DNA of 64,000 bases from an uncultured Aquimarina sp. (GTDB taxonomy: Bacteria > Bacteroidota > Bacteroidia > Flavobacteriales > Flavobacteriaceae), in contig NZ_CANLYD010000002.1 of assembly GCF_947495315.1 (NCBI RefSeq), forward strand, positions 1 to 64,000. The letters are read 5' to 3'. The notes under the pieces are model-generated. The model searched no databases. It saw only the letters and a program-made list of their open reading frames with translations, and was not told the origin of the DNA. The position numbers and the translations under genes are program-made. Within the stretch, counting starts at the first letter, position 1; every line of letters begins with the position of its first letter. Below, in pieces: positions 1 to 7,934 of the stretch.

Positions 1-138
1 ATGTAGCTTCCTCCTTCGCTACGCTGCGGCGGACAGGCGCTTCGCTACATCACCGCAGGAAATATGGGGATGTAGCTTCCTCCTTCGCTACGCTGCGGCG
101 GACAGGCGCTTCGCTACATCACCGCAGGAAATATGGGG
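1..138. repeat. Two identical 69-nt tandem repeats next to tRNA-Ala
   Basis: Units 1-69 and 70-138 are identical. Each begins ATGTAGCT and ends GGGG. The tRNA gene that follows starts with the same 12 bases (GGGGATGTAGCT, 135-146), so each unit carries a copy of the tRNA 5' end. Inside a unit GATGTAGC (69-76) can pair with GCTACATC (113-120), and CTTCGCTAC occurs twice (83-91 and 109-117). The unit is much richer in G+C than the surrounding DNA. More copies may lie left of the window. The function is unknown. Confidence 0.9.
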
Positions 139-208
139 ATGTAGCTCAGCTGGCTAGAGCGCTTGACTGGCAGTCAAGAGGTCGTGGGTTCGAATCCCAT
201 CTTCTCCA
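135..208 (+). tRNA. tRNA-Ala (anticodon GGC)
   Basis: A 74-nt cloverleaf can be folded by eye: acceptor GGGGATG with CTTCTCC, D-stem GCTC/GAGC, anticodon stem CTTGA/TCAAG around the loop CTGGCAG (anticodon GGC), variable loop AGGTC, and T-stem GTGGG/CCCAT around TTCGAAT. CCA is not encoded. The acceptor stem has one T-T mismatch and one G-T wobble, so the 5' arm may have changed by one base relative to the ancestral gene. The 3' half is repeated at 41189-41223. Confidence 0.93.
174..208 (+). repeat. Left copy of 35-nt tRNA 3'-end repeat (candidate att site)
   Basis: The last 35 nt of the tRNA-Ala gene match 41189-41223 at 34 of 35 positions in the same orientation; the T-loop reads CGAA here and CGAG there. 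A complete tRNA at one end and a 3'-end fragment at the other is what tRNA-targeted site-specific integration leaves behind. The integration interpretation is inference, because no recombinase gene is visible. Confidence 0.6.
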
Positions 209-218
209 CTTGATTATC

Positions 219-254
219 AAAGAGTTACACTAAAAACTTATTGTAGCTCTTTTT
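219..254 (+). terminator. Hairpin terminator after tRNA-Ala
   Basis: AAAGAG plus TACA (219-229) pairs with TGTA plus CTCTTT (242-252), with one T-G pair between, and a T-run follows. It lies 10 nt after the tRNA and would end its transcript. Confidence 0.6.
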
Positions 255-256
255 AT

Positions 257-278
257 TTGCACAAAAATTGCACAAAAA
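257..278. repeat. Tandem 11-nt direct repeats at island left edge
   Basis: TTGCACAAAAA occurs twice back to back (257-267 and 268-278), about 50 nt inside the left tRNA repeat. Short direct repeats at this position can be arm-type binding sites of tyrosine recombinases. That role is inferred only from position. Confidence 0.4.
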
Positions 279-327
279 CTTTGATTTACGACTCACGAAG
301 TTTCCGGTTTGAATCCTTCAAAAATTA

Positions 328-1410
328 TTATAAAGAAACTCCAAATGAATAAATGCATTTTGAAAAATAGTGATCATTAGGTTTTAAAATTACGCTTGGA
401 AACATCGGATTGTTTGGTGAATCTGGAAAATGCTGAGGCTCTAAACAAAATCCACTCCTATAATTATGTGGTGTTTGATTCTTTCCCGTCGTTTTCCCAT
501 CCAAAAAATTACCACTATAAAACTGTATTCCAGGTTCATTGGTATATAGTTTAAAGCATCTTCCTGTTACTGGTTCTGCCACGTCCGCAGCCAATAACAG
601 CTCTTCACCATCTAAGTAATCATTTAGTACAAAATTGTGATCGTATCCTTTTGCAATTGCTAATTGCTCATTCTTTTCATCTATATCCTGCCCAATTGGT
701 TTAAGCTTTAAAAAATTGAATGGTGTTTCTTTAACCGATACAACCTTCCCTATAGGAATTGTATCTTTATTTATTAGTGTAAAACGATCTGCATTAATAA
801 TTAACCTATGATCATTTATTGTACTATTTCCTTCTCCTTGAAGATTAAAATAGGAGTGATTGGTAAGATTAATAATAGTTGTTTTATCAGTATTAGCCTT
901 ATAGCTAATAATTAAATCGTTATTATCAGTAAGTCGATAATTAACATTGACCTGCACATTTCCGGGATATCCTTCCTCTAAATCTTTTGATAAATAAGAG
1001 AATTCTATCTCGTTACTTGAAACGAAAAAAATCCTCCACGCTTTATTATGAAATCCGTGTAAACCTCCGTGTAGATGATTTTTTTGATCATTTATCGGTA
1101 ATTCATATTTTTCGTTATTCAAAATAAAACTTCCGTTTGCAATTCTATTTGCATATCTGCCAATTGTTGCACCAAAGTAATATTGCTTTTCTGGATTTAT
1201 ATATTCCTCAAGAGTAGCATGACCTAAAACAACATCATCATAAACACCTTTCTTATCTGGAATCAATAATGAAACTAATCGTGCACCAAAATTAGTTAGA
1301 CATGCTTCTACACCATTACTATTCGTTAGAACGAATAACCTTATGGGGTTACCCTCAATTTCTTTTTCAAAGTTACCAAAGTATAAGCCTGATCTGGTTT
1401 GTAATTTCAT
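328..1410 (-). CDS. galM: Aldose 1-epimerase (mutarotase), GalM family
   Basis: The 360-residue product has the normal length of a galactose-mutarotase-type enzyme, which interconverts alpha and beta anomers of free sugars. The family landmarks are present: HLHGG (His114 region), NHSYFNL (His185) and an E-P-Q motif with Glu324, matching the two His and one Glu used in catalysis by E. coli GalM. There is no signal peptide, so it is probably cytoplasmic. It is last in a leftward run with the esterase and sulfatase, 125 nt after the esterase. In this setting it may act on rhamnose or another released sugar. A second family member lies at 61605-62645. Confidence 0.92.
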   Translation of the reverse strand: MKLQTRSGLYFGNFEKEIEGNPIRLFVLTNSNGVEACLTNFGARLVSLLIPDKKGVYDDVVLGHATLEEYINPEKQYYFGATIGRYANRIANGSFILNNEKYELPINDQKNHLHGGLHGFHNKAWRIFFVSSNEIEFSYLSKDLEEGYPGNVQVNVNYRLTDNNDLIISYKANTDKTTIINLTNHSYFNLQGEGNSTINDHRLIINADRFTLINKDTIPIGKVVSVKETPFNFLKLKPIGQDIDEKNEQLAIAKGYDHNFVLNDYLDGEELLLAADVAEPVTGRCFKLYTNEPGIQFYSGNFLDGKTTGKNQTPHNYRSGFCLEPQHFPDSPNNPMFPSVILKPNDHYFSKCIYSFGVSL

Positions 1411-1535
1411 TATACATAGTAAAAATAGTGCTTCGACATTACCCTAAGAATATTTTAATAATTCTTTTAAATCGTCTTTACAAGTAGTGAAAGTCAGATT
1501 ATAAAACGATTGAAAAATCCTAAATCCAAATTTTA

Positions 1536-2354
1536 TCATTTTGTTTTTAGTGTTGACTTTATGAATTCAATCAATAAAGGATATCCAGGTTCCCTCATAT
1601 CGTGACCATAACCCTTTAACTCATATAACTCAATATCTCTATGTCCTGCAACTTTCATCATCCTTTGGAAATAAGCATTCTCCTCATATCTACCTAAAAG
1701 CTCTAATTCTCTGTCTCCTGTAATTAGAAGAAAGGATGGAGCATCTTCCCGAACATGATATAGCGGTGCAAATTCATCTATTACGGGATGTTTACCGGAG
1801 ATTCCTTTTTCTTTTCTAATAGTAAAATGAGTGATTGCATGACCGCTAAAAGGTATAATTCCTGCAATCCTGTTTGCATCTATTTCGTGTGCCTTCATCC
1901 ATTTTTTATCTATTCCTATCATACTGGCCAGATATCCTCCTGCCGAGTGTCCAGAGACAAAAATCTTATTAGAATCTCCGCCATAGCTCTTTATATTTTT
2001 AAAAACCCAGGCTACGGCAGCAGCAGCGTCTTCTATATACTTTGGTTTCTTTACTTTAGGATGTAATCTGTAGTTTACGGATACTATTGAAAAACCTTGA
2101 TTGGTTAATCTTTCTGGAATATATTTATCCCCTCCTGACAATCCGCCTCCATGAAGCCAAATAATTGTTGGAAAATTTTTCATCTGTGTAGGATAGTATA
2201 AATCTAAAACACATTTCTCACTGAGATAAGTATCCGATTTAGTAACAGGTTCAGGGTAATAGGAAATATTAAATTTCGTAATATAATCCCTGTTCTGCCC
2301 TAAAACAGTGCCAATTATTAAAAAGCAAAAGATAAATGTTTTACAACCCTTCAT
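1536..2354 (-). CDS. Secreted alpha/beta-hydrolase esterase
   Basis: A 272-residue alpha/beta-hydrolase of the carboxylesterase/BD-FAE type. The first 19 residues form a signal peptide ending before Gln20, so the enzyme is exported. HGGG (68-71) provides the oxyanion hole; Ser137 in GHSAGG, Asp214 and His251 form the expected triad. Such enzymes in polysaccharide loci remove acetyl or feruloyl groups. The substrate here is unknown; the setting suggests an acyl group on a rhamnose-containing glycan. It sits 24 nt after the sulfatase gene and is probably co-transcribed with it. Confidence 0.85.
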   Translation of the reverse strand: MKGCKTFIFCFLIIGTVLGQNRDYITKFNISYYPEPVTKSDTYLSEKCVLDLYYPTQMKNFPTIIWLHGGGLSGGDKYIPERLTNQGFSIVSVNYRLHPKVKKPKYIEDAAAAVAWVFKNIKSYGGDSNKIFVSGHSAGGYLASMIGIDKKWMKAHEIDANRIAGIIPFSGHAITHFTIRKEKGISGKHPVIDEFAPLYHVREDAPSFLLITGDRELELLGRYEENAYFQRMMKVAGHRDIELYELKGYGHDMREPGYPLLIEFIKSTLKTK

Positions 2355-2378
2355 TTTTTTATTTTTAGACGGTTTGAG

Positions 2379-3833
2379 TTATTTTTCAATATAATTAGGA
2401 TTTGGTTTAGGTAACTTTGCATTCATATTGATAAGCATTTTATTCATATTAACTTTTAAGGTATGAAATATCTCCATTTGACTTTCTACTAGATTGTTTT
2501 CTTCTGAAAGGTCTTCTTTAAGGTTATATAGCTCATAATTATCATCTTCATAGAAATGAATAAGTTTCCAATCACCTTCTCGATAAGCTGTAGAGGGTTT
2601 TCCATGTTGTGGACTATAATGTGGTAGATGCCATAATAGACCTCTCTTTAAAACCTCCTCGTTTTTAAATAATGGAAGCAAGCTTTGTCCATCCTGAGTT
2701 CTTTCTTTGCTATTGGTTATTTCCATAAACGTATTAAAAAAATCCTGAGCGATTACAGGTACATTGTTTTCCTGTCCTGGTTGTATCATTCTAGGCCATC
2801 TTATAATTAATGGCTCTCTGATACCTCCTTCATAAACATATCCTTTGCCTTCTCTAAGTTTTCCATTATCTGTAGGAGGTGTATGTTTTGCAAAAGCTGG
2901 AACTTCACGTACCGATAAACCTCCATTATCTGAAGTAAATAGTACCAAAGTGTTTTCTTCTAAATTAAGCTCTTTTAACTTATTTAAAATTCTACCAACA
3001 TTTTGATCTATAGATTCTACCATAGCTGCATAATGTATGTTGGGCATAGTGGCTTCTGATGTATCATTACCTCGCTTATTTCTATATTTTTCGACCAAAT
3101 TAGGTTTTGCCTCGATAGGAACATGCGGAGAATAATAATTAAGACTCAAAAAGAAGGACGAGTCTTTCTGTTGTTCAAGATATTCTATTGCTTTTGTAGT
3201 CAAAACATCTGTAAGGTAATCTCCTTCTTTTGAAGAATTTTGCAACTCTGGTTTTTCGCCTTTATTAAAAAAAGGATAAAAAAAACTTTTTGGGAGACCG
3301 TTCCAAGCTCCTGCTATATTAACATCAAACCCTCTATTGTCAGGAGTAAATTTTCCACCTCCTAAATGCCATTTACCGATAAATGCTGTGTTGTAATCCT
3401 TTATCTTCAATGCTTCAGCAATCGTTTTATACTGTGGCCTTAGTTGCTGTGCCACCGGAGGTGTTTTTAATTTTTGATTAGGTCCTGGTGGATGATTCCC
3501 GTGTATGTGCTCTGTAATATTTACTCTAATTGGATGCAAACCTGTAATCAAACTTGCACGAGAAGGGCTACAAAGAGGTGCAGCTGCATAAGCATCTGTA
3601 AATCTTATACCTTCTTTTGCTAATCTATCTAGGTTTTGAGTTTCGATAAAATCATTTCCATAACAAGAAAGGTCATACCAACCCAGATCATCTGCTACAA
3701 TCATGATTATATTTGTATTTACATTTTGTTTTGAATCATTAGTCTTATTGTTATCATTCTTACAGGACCAAATACAGATTAGTCCTAAACAAAAACATAA
3801 GATTTTCTTATAGTTATTTACTGATATTACCAT
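2379..3833 (-). CDS. Type I (S1) sulfatase, lipoprotein
   Basis: The 484-residue product has the S1 sulfatase signature CSPSR at 88-92, in which Cys88 is converted to formylglycine, followed by ASLITG. Metal-binding Asp48-Asp49 lie in VADDLGW. A hydrophobic start ends in IWSC with Cys24 as the probable lipid-modified residue, so the enzyme is likely outside the cytoplasm. It would remove sulfate esters from the rhamnose-containing glycan. The formylglycine-generating enzyme needed to activate it is encoded at 37247-38365. It is the first gene of the sulfatase-esterase-mutarotase run, with its own copy of the shared promoter motif (3889-3906). The S1 subfamily cannot be set by eye. Confidence 0.93.
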   Translation of the reverse strand: MVISVNNYKKILCFCLGLICIWSCKNDNNKTNDSKQNVNTNIIMIVADDLGWYDLSCYGNDFIETQNLDRLAKEGIRFTDAYAAAPLCSPSRASLITGLHPIRVNITEHIHGNHPPGPNQKLKTPPVAQQLRPQYKTIAEALKIKDYNTAFIGKWHLGGGKFTPDNRGFDVNIAGAWNGLPKSFFYPFFNKGEKPELQNSSKEGDYLTDVLTTKAIEYLEQQKDSSFFLSLNYYSPHVPIEAKPNLVEKYRNKRGNDTSEATMPNIHYAAMVESIDQNVGRILNKLKELNLEENTLVLFTSDNGGLSVREVPAFAKHTPPTDNGKLREGKGYVYEGGIREPLIIRWPRMIQPGQENNVPVIAQDFFNTFMEITNSKERTQDGQSLLPLFKNEEVLKRGLLWHLPHYSPQHGKPSTAYREGDWKLIHFYEDDNYELYNLKEDLSEENNLVESQMEIFHTLKVNMNKMLINMNAKLPKPNPNYIEK

Positions 3834-3861
3834 GATATTCTCTTTAATGAGCTGTAGAGAA

Positions 3862-3906
3862 TAAATTTATTCATTATTAAGTTCATCATCATCATGTACT
3901 TACCTG
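3862..3906 (-). promoter_or_regulatory. Shared-motif promoter of the sulfatase operon
   Basis: Read leftward, 3906-3889 is CAGGTAAGTACATGATGA, the weakest match to the 18-bp direct-repeat motif (CAGNAT-N4-CAGGAT). Exactly 19 nt further is TAAATTTA (3869-3862), one base from the TANNTTTG -7 box. It lies 28 nt upstream of the sulfatase start. Confidence 0.5.
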
Positions 3907-3918
3907 TATTAAAATTAG

Positions 3919-3963
3919 CAGTAAAGTACAGGATACTATTATTTACAAAAAACACCAACTTTG
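3919..3963 (+). promoter_or_regulatory. Shared-motif promoter of the GH43-like gene
   Basis: CAGTAAAGTACAGGATAC (3919-3936) is followed after 19 nt by CAACTTTG (3956-3963), one base from TANNTTTG. The start codon is 20 nt beyond. The motif lies inside the longest possible reading frame, which argues for the later start at 3984. Confidence 0.6.
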
Positions 3964-3983
3964 TCATATTATATTATACGCAT

Positions 3984-5429
3984 ATGAAAAACATCATCAC
4001 ATATAAACTTATCACCTTTCTATTTATAGTTTCAATTTCATTTGCACAAACTATTACTATAGACAACACGAAATCCAAGCTAGACGAAAAAGGCCAAATT
4101 GTAGATGCTCATGATGGCAGGGTGATCCAATTTGGGGACACCTTTTATTGGTATGGCACTTCTTATGGAACCACTAATGGATTTACTACTCAAAATCATT
4201 ATCGATGCTATAGTTCTAAGGATTTAACCAATTGGAAATATGAAGGTAAATTACTTGACACGCAACCTGAAGGAGTCTATTACAGACCACATGTTATTTA
4301 TAATAAAAAAATAAAAAAGTATGTCCTTTGGTATAATTGGTATCCAAAACTTTGGGATGGACAGTTTGGAGCGGCAATAAGTGATACTCCGCAAGGGCCT
4401 TTTAAAATTGTAAATGATAATGTGAAGATGTACAACTCTAAAATTGGTTTAGGAGATTTTGGCCTTTTTGTAGATGATGATGGAACCGGTTATATTAGTT
4501 ATAACACCATTCAAAATCATCAAGTATCTGTAGAAAAACTGAGTGATGATTATTTGTCTTCTACTTTGAAAAATGGAGGTGTCATTGCCAAAAATATGGA
4601 AGCGGGAACCATGTTTAAAAACGAAGGAAAATACTACCTGCTTACAGATTATACTTGTTGTTTTTGCAACTACGGCTCCGGAGCCAGGGTTTATATTTCT
4701 GATAACCCTTTAAAAGGATATTCGCTTACTACCAATATTAATAGATATCCAGGAAGGTACTCTCCTATACTTTATGATGGAATTACGAGGGGTACTCTAT
4801 ACGAAACTCTTTCAAAAAAGAAGGATGAATATGATTCTGTTGAAATTCTTTTTGATGAAAAATTGAAGATCAACAAACTGGCTCTACATCTTTTTACAGG
4901 AAATCGTCCTGAGAATTGTGGCGATGTAAATAATCCAAAAGTGCATCCTGATATTGTTTCTCAAAAATTTGAAATTTTCGAATGGAATAACCATACTTGG
5001 AAAAAAATCAATATTAAAAATCAAATGATTAAAAAATCAACTTTAAAGGAAAAAATTATAATTGAATTCACGACCAGTATATCTGATCGAATTAAAATAG
5101 TTCCTGTTGAAAGTGACGCTAACGTGTATATAAATGAAATTGAAACGTTTAACGAAGGAACTCCCAACAATTCGAGGGGTAGTTTTTTTATAACCAGATC
5201 AAATATCCGTCAGAAACCAATAATTCCTGCCCAGCAATCTTATGTAATGAAGCTTAATACGACTAAAGGAGAAAAGTATATTTGGATAGGAGATCTATGG
5301 GGTTCTGCGTCTGACAATATTAAAGGACACGATTATCAATATTGGAGTGCCCCTTTAGAGTTTAATGAAGATGGAACTATAAAACCCATGAAATGGACAG
5401 ATCGATGGACTGTAGAGTTAAAAAAATAA
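3984..5429 (+). CDS. GH43-family-like glycoside hydrolase, exported
   Basis: The start is placed at ATG 3984 because it gives a clean signal peptide (MKNIITYKL to SISFAQ) and leaves the promoter motif upstream; the open frame extends to 3894 without one. The 481-residue product has a five-bladed-propeller GH43 pattern: Asp44 in DAHDG, Asp158 in GDFG before VDDDGTGY, and Glu206 in MEAGT fit base, pKa modulator and acid. Residues about 290-385 look like an inserted beta-sandwich (F5/8 or CBM-like), and the propeller closes with a QYWSAPLEF segment. The family usually cleaves arabinose, xylose or galactose units; specificity here is unknown. It converges on rhaT, 19 nt away. Confidence 0.8.
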   Translation: MKNIITYKLITFLFIVSISFAQTITIDNTKSKLDEKGQIVDAHDGRVIQFGDTFYWYGTSYGTTNGFTTQNHYRCYSSKDLTNWKYEGKLLDTQPEGVYYRPHVIYNKKIKKYVLWYNWYPKLWDGQFGAAISDTPQGPFKIVNDNVKMYNSKIGLGDFGLFVDDDGTGYISYNTIQNHQVSVEKLSDDYLSSTLKNGGVIAKNMEAGTMFKNEGKYYLLTDYTCCFCNYGSGARVYISDNPLKGYSLTTNINRYPGRYSPILYDGITRGTLYETLSKKKDEYDSVEILFDEKLKINKLALHLFTGNRPENCGDVNNPKVHPDIVSQKFEIFEWNNHTWKKINIKNQMIKKSTLKEKIIIEFTTSISDRIKIVPVESDANVYINEIETFNEGTPNNSRGSFFITRSNIRQKPIIPAQQSYVMKLNTTKGEKYIWIGDLWGSASDNIKGHDYQYWSAPLEFNEDGTIKPMKWTDRWTVELKK

Positions 5430-5448
5430 TAGAATCTTAAACCTTGTT

Positions 5449-6483
5449 TTAGACCAGTTGATTTCCGATACCAATAATAACAGTGGAAGCAATAAGTATT
5501 AGTAAGCCAAGTGTTAGTGTCCAGGTAACTTTTTTGCTTACGCCTTGCCATTCTTTAGTAATCAGTCCCCACATGGTACTGAAAATGATGATAAAAGCCA
5601 TGTGCAATGTCCAACTTGCAAAATCGTGTTCACTCATTTGCGTGGTTCCCATCCCATAAAACATAAATTGACAATACCAAGTCGTACCGGCGATAGCCGC
5701 AAAAAGATAATTTATCTTCAAGGGGGTCGCCTTACTACTATAATCTTTGTAACTCTTCTTTTTAATATTCAGATAGCTACACCAAATCAAATTAGAAGTA
5801 AATCCTCCAGCAAGTATCACAATAAAAACAGGGCCGTTTTGCCACAATATTGGGGCATTGTGTTGAACTGCTAATTCAGAGATTGAGCTTCCGGCAACTA
5901 TCCCAAAAGCAAAACAAGCACTTAAGACACCTGCAAATATAGCAACAATGATTCCTTTTTTAAGATTAAACTCTTTTACCCCTTTTTGTTTTTCTTCATC
6001 AGAAAGTTCTTTGTCCTTAAAAATACCTGCTCTTCCACAGATCACGATCCCGATTAAACAAACTCCAATTCCTAACAAAACTACCTGACCAGAAGTGGTT
6101 TGTAACAAACTACTAAATTTTCCTTCATAAATGGGTGGTATCAAGGTGCCAAAAGCTGCAGTAAGACCCAAAGCCAGTGCCATTCCCAGAGACATTCCCA
6201 AATATCGCATCGTCATTCCAAAAGTTAATCCACCGATTCCCCAGAGTACTCCAAAAAAATAGGTCCAAAACAATGTTGAAAATTCAGTTTTGGATAAAAT
6301 TGTTATAGTTTCTGGTACGGTGAGTACTGAAACTAACCAAGGAATGATCAACCAAGCAAAAAAACCATTGACTAACCAGCCACTTTCCCACGACCATTTT
6401 TTAATTTTCTTTATTGGCAGATAGAATGAACCAGCGGCAAAACCTCCAATCGCATGAAAAAGTATTCCTAAGAATGAATTCAT
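5449..6483 (-). CDS. rhaT: L-rhamnose/proton symporter RhaT
   Basis: The 344-residue protein is almost entirely hydrophobic, with about ten membrane segments. Its start (IGGFAAGSFYLPIKKIKKWSW) is characteristic of the RhaT family, which imports L-rhamnose with protons across the inner membrane. It is the last gene of the leftward run susC-susD-rhamnosidase-isomerase-rhaT and lies 24 nt after the isomerase gene. It would carry rhamnose freed by the GH78 enzyme into the cytoplasm. Confidence 0.93.
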   Translation of the reverse strand: MNSFLGILFHAIGGFAAGSFYLPIKKIKKWSWESGWLVNGFFAWLIIPWLVSVLTVPETITILSKTEFSTLFWTYFFGVLWGIGGLTFGMTMRYLGMSLGMALALGLTAAFGTLIPPIYEGKFSSLLQTTSGQVVLLGIGVCLIGIVICGRAGIFKDKELSDEEKQKGVKEFNLKKGIIVAIFAGVLSACFAFGIVAGSSISELAVQHNAPILWQNGPVFIVILAGGFTSNLIWCSYLNIKKKSYKDYSSKATPLKINYLFAAIAGTTWYCQFMFYGMGTTQMSEHDFASWTLHMAFIIIFSTMWGLITKEWQGVSKKVTWTLTLGLLILIASTVIIGIGNQLV

Positions 6484-6507
6484 ATACTATTAATGATTTT
6501 TGTTACA

Positions 6508-7923
6508 CTAACAAATTTTGATATACTCTATATTTAATAGGTCTGCTATTTTTTTGATAACCGAGGCTTTATGACCCATTCCAATAGCACAATGATGCGA
6601 GGGACCAGCTAGAGACCAAGTATTTATAAATTCTCTTACCGAAATTGGAAATTTATAACGAGAATTGGTATTTCCGATTTGAAGTGTAGGGCCAGCTACA
6701 GATTCTCCTTCTGCAGTCAGTAAATAGGCTTGTCCCTTACCATTCTGACATACAGACAATAATGTTACGGGACCATTAGCCACCTTCATTTGAATGGATA
6801 ATCCTTTTCCGGGTTTTCCGTGATACACTGGTAAAGGAACTAACCCAACTTTACCCTCAGCAATTGAGAAGTGTGCAGGTCCATCGTGGCCTAATAAAAT
6901 TACTTCTTCTTCAAAATCTAAGGCATAAAATTCTGAAAAGGAACCTCCACTTCCTAAAACATCCATTATTTTCATGGCCTGAACATTTTTTATTTCACAT
7001 TCGCCAGCTACTGGTACATTTTTTCCGGTAAGCAAAGTAAATCCTGGGATTAGTGAGGTAACTATATTTTCATATATAGGATCACCATCTCCTTCATAAT
7101 AATACGCTAGTGAACCTAGCTTAAATTTTTCGACCAATTTATCAAGAGCTACTGATGTTTTGGCAGCTCTTTTTAATTCTTTACTATCACATTCAGAAGA
7201 AACTTCAAATATTTCCTTAAACTCCTTTAGCTTATACAAAGTTTCATTTTCAGATACATCATCTCTTATGTTTTTAAGGGTTCCGAATTCGATAATTTCA
7301 AAATGATTTCCAAAAGTAGCTGCTTGTTGTGTAAGGTCACTATACACATCTAGCATTCCGTTATAATAATGACCTAAAATGCCTACGCGATTGTTATTCA
7401 TGATTCTAACAACCTCCAACGCTTTGATAAATTCTTCTATCTCATTCCAAACATATGCTTCTGTTAAATATCCTGAGATCAAGTGAAATTTAATATTAGC
7501 ACGGTTAAAAACGCTTGCAATCTCTGGAGCAACACAACTTTGGCAATGTGCTAACCATTCTCCTGTCATTTTACCTCTATCCCCAATCGCATTGAATTTT
7601 TGATAATCTATAGCTTTTACAGGTTGAAGATTGAGTACAATTAAGGGAACTTTAGTTTTTTGAGCAACTGGCAGAACATTATGAGAAAGCGCATAGGTAG
7701 AGATAAAAAGAAAGATACAATCTACATTTTCTTTGTTAAACCTCACCGCAGCTTCATTAGCTTTGAAAGGGTTGTCGACCATTCCTTGATTAACAACTTC
7801 TACCTTGAAATCTTCGATTTTTTTAGCAATTATTTTTTGATAGCCTAAAAGACGATCTTGTAAACCCACAAATTGATCCCAGTAGGTATCTAACCCAATT
7901 CCAAACAACCCTACCTTAATCAT
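6508..7923 (-). CDS. L-fucose/L-arabinose isomerase family protein
   Basis: The 471-residue cytoplasmic protein has the two-part layout of this ketol-isomerase superfamily: an N-terminal Rossmann-like half (VGLFGIGLDTYWDQF, later LGHYYNGMLDVYSD) and a C-terminal half with acidic and His residues expected to bind manganese (AGECE, DFEEEVILLGHDG, and a final GPSHHCAIGMGH). Members convert aldoses to ketoses. A separate rhamnose isomerase is present at 18918-20198, so this one probably handles a different sugar of the same glycan or has another role. It sits 11 nt after the rhamnosidase gene. Confidence 0.8.
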   Translation of the reverse strand: MIKVGLFGIGLDTYWDQFVGLQDRLLGYQKIIAKKIEDFKVEVVNQGMVDNPFKANEAAVRFNKENVDCIFLFISTYALSHNVLPVAQKTKVPLIVLNLQPVKAIDYQKFNAIGDRGKMTGEWLAHCQSCVAPEIASVFNRANIKFHLISGYLTEAYVWNEIEEFIKALEVVRIMNNNRVGILGHYYNGMLDVYSDLTQQAATFGNHFEIIEFGTLKNIRDDVSENETLYKLKEFKEIFEVSSECDSKELKRAAKTSVALDKLVEKFKLGSLAYYYEGDGDPIYENIVTSLIPGFTLLTGKNVPVAGECEIKNVQAMKIMDVLGSGGSFSEFYALDFEEEVILLGHDGPAHFSIAEGKVGLVPLPVYHGKPGKGLSIQMKVANGPVTLLSVCQNGKGQAYLLTAEGESVAGPTLQIGNTNSRYKFPISVREFINTWSLAGPSHHCAIGMGHKASVIKKIADLLNIEYIKIC

Positions 7924-7934
7924 AAAATTCAGTA

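Noticed and set aside
1..138. CRISPR array
   Set aside because: Two adjacent 69-nt identical units without unique spacers, and no cas genes.
309..320. T-arm-like sequence GGTTTGAATCC as a further tRNA remnant
   Set aside because: The match is short and flanking tRNA sequence is absent.
3894..3983. Longer N-terminus of the GH43-like gene
   Set aside because: It has no signal peptide and overlaps the promoter motif and -7 box at 3919-3963; ATG 3984 starts a clean signal peptide.
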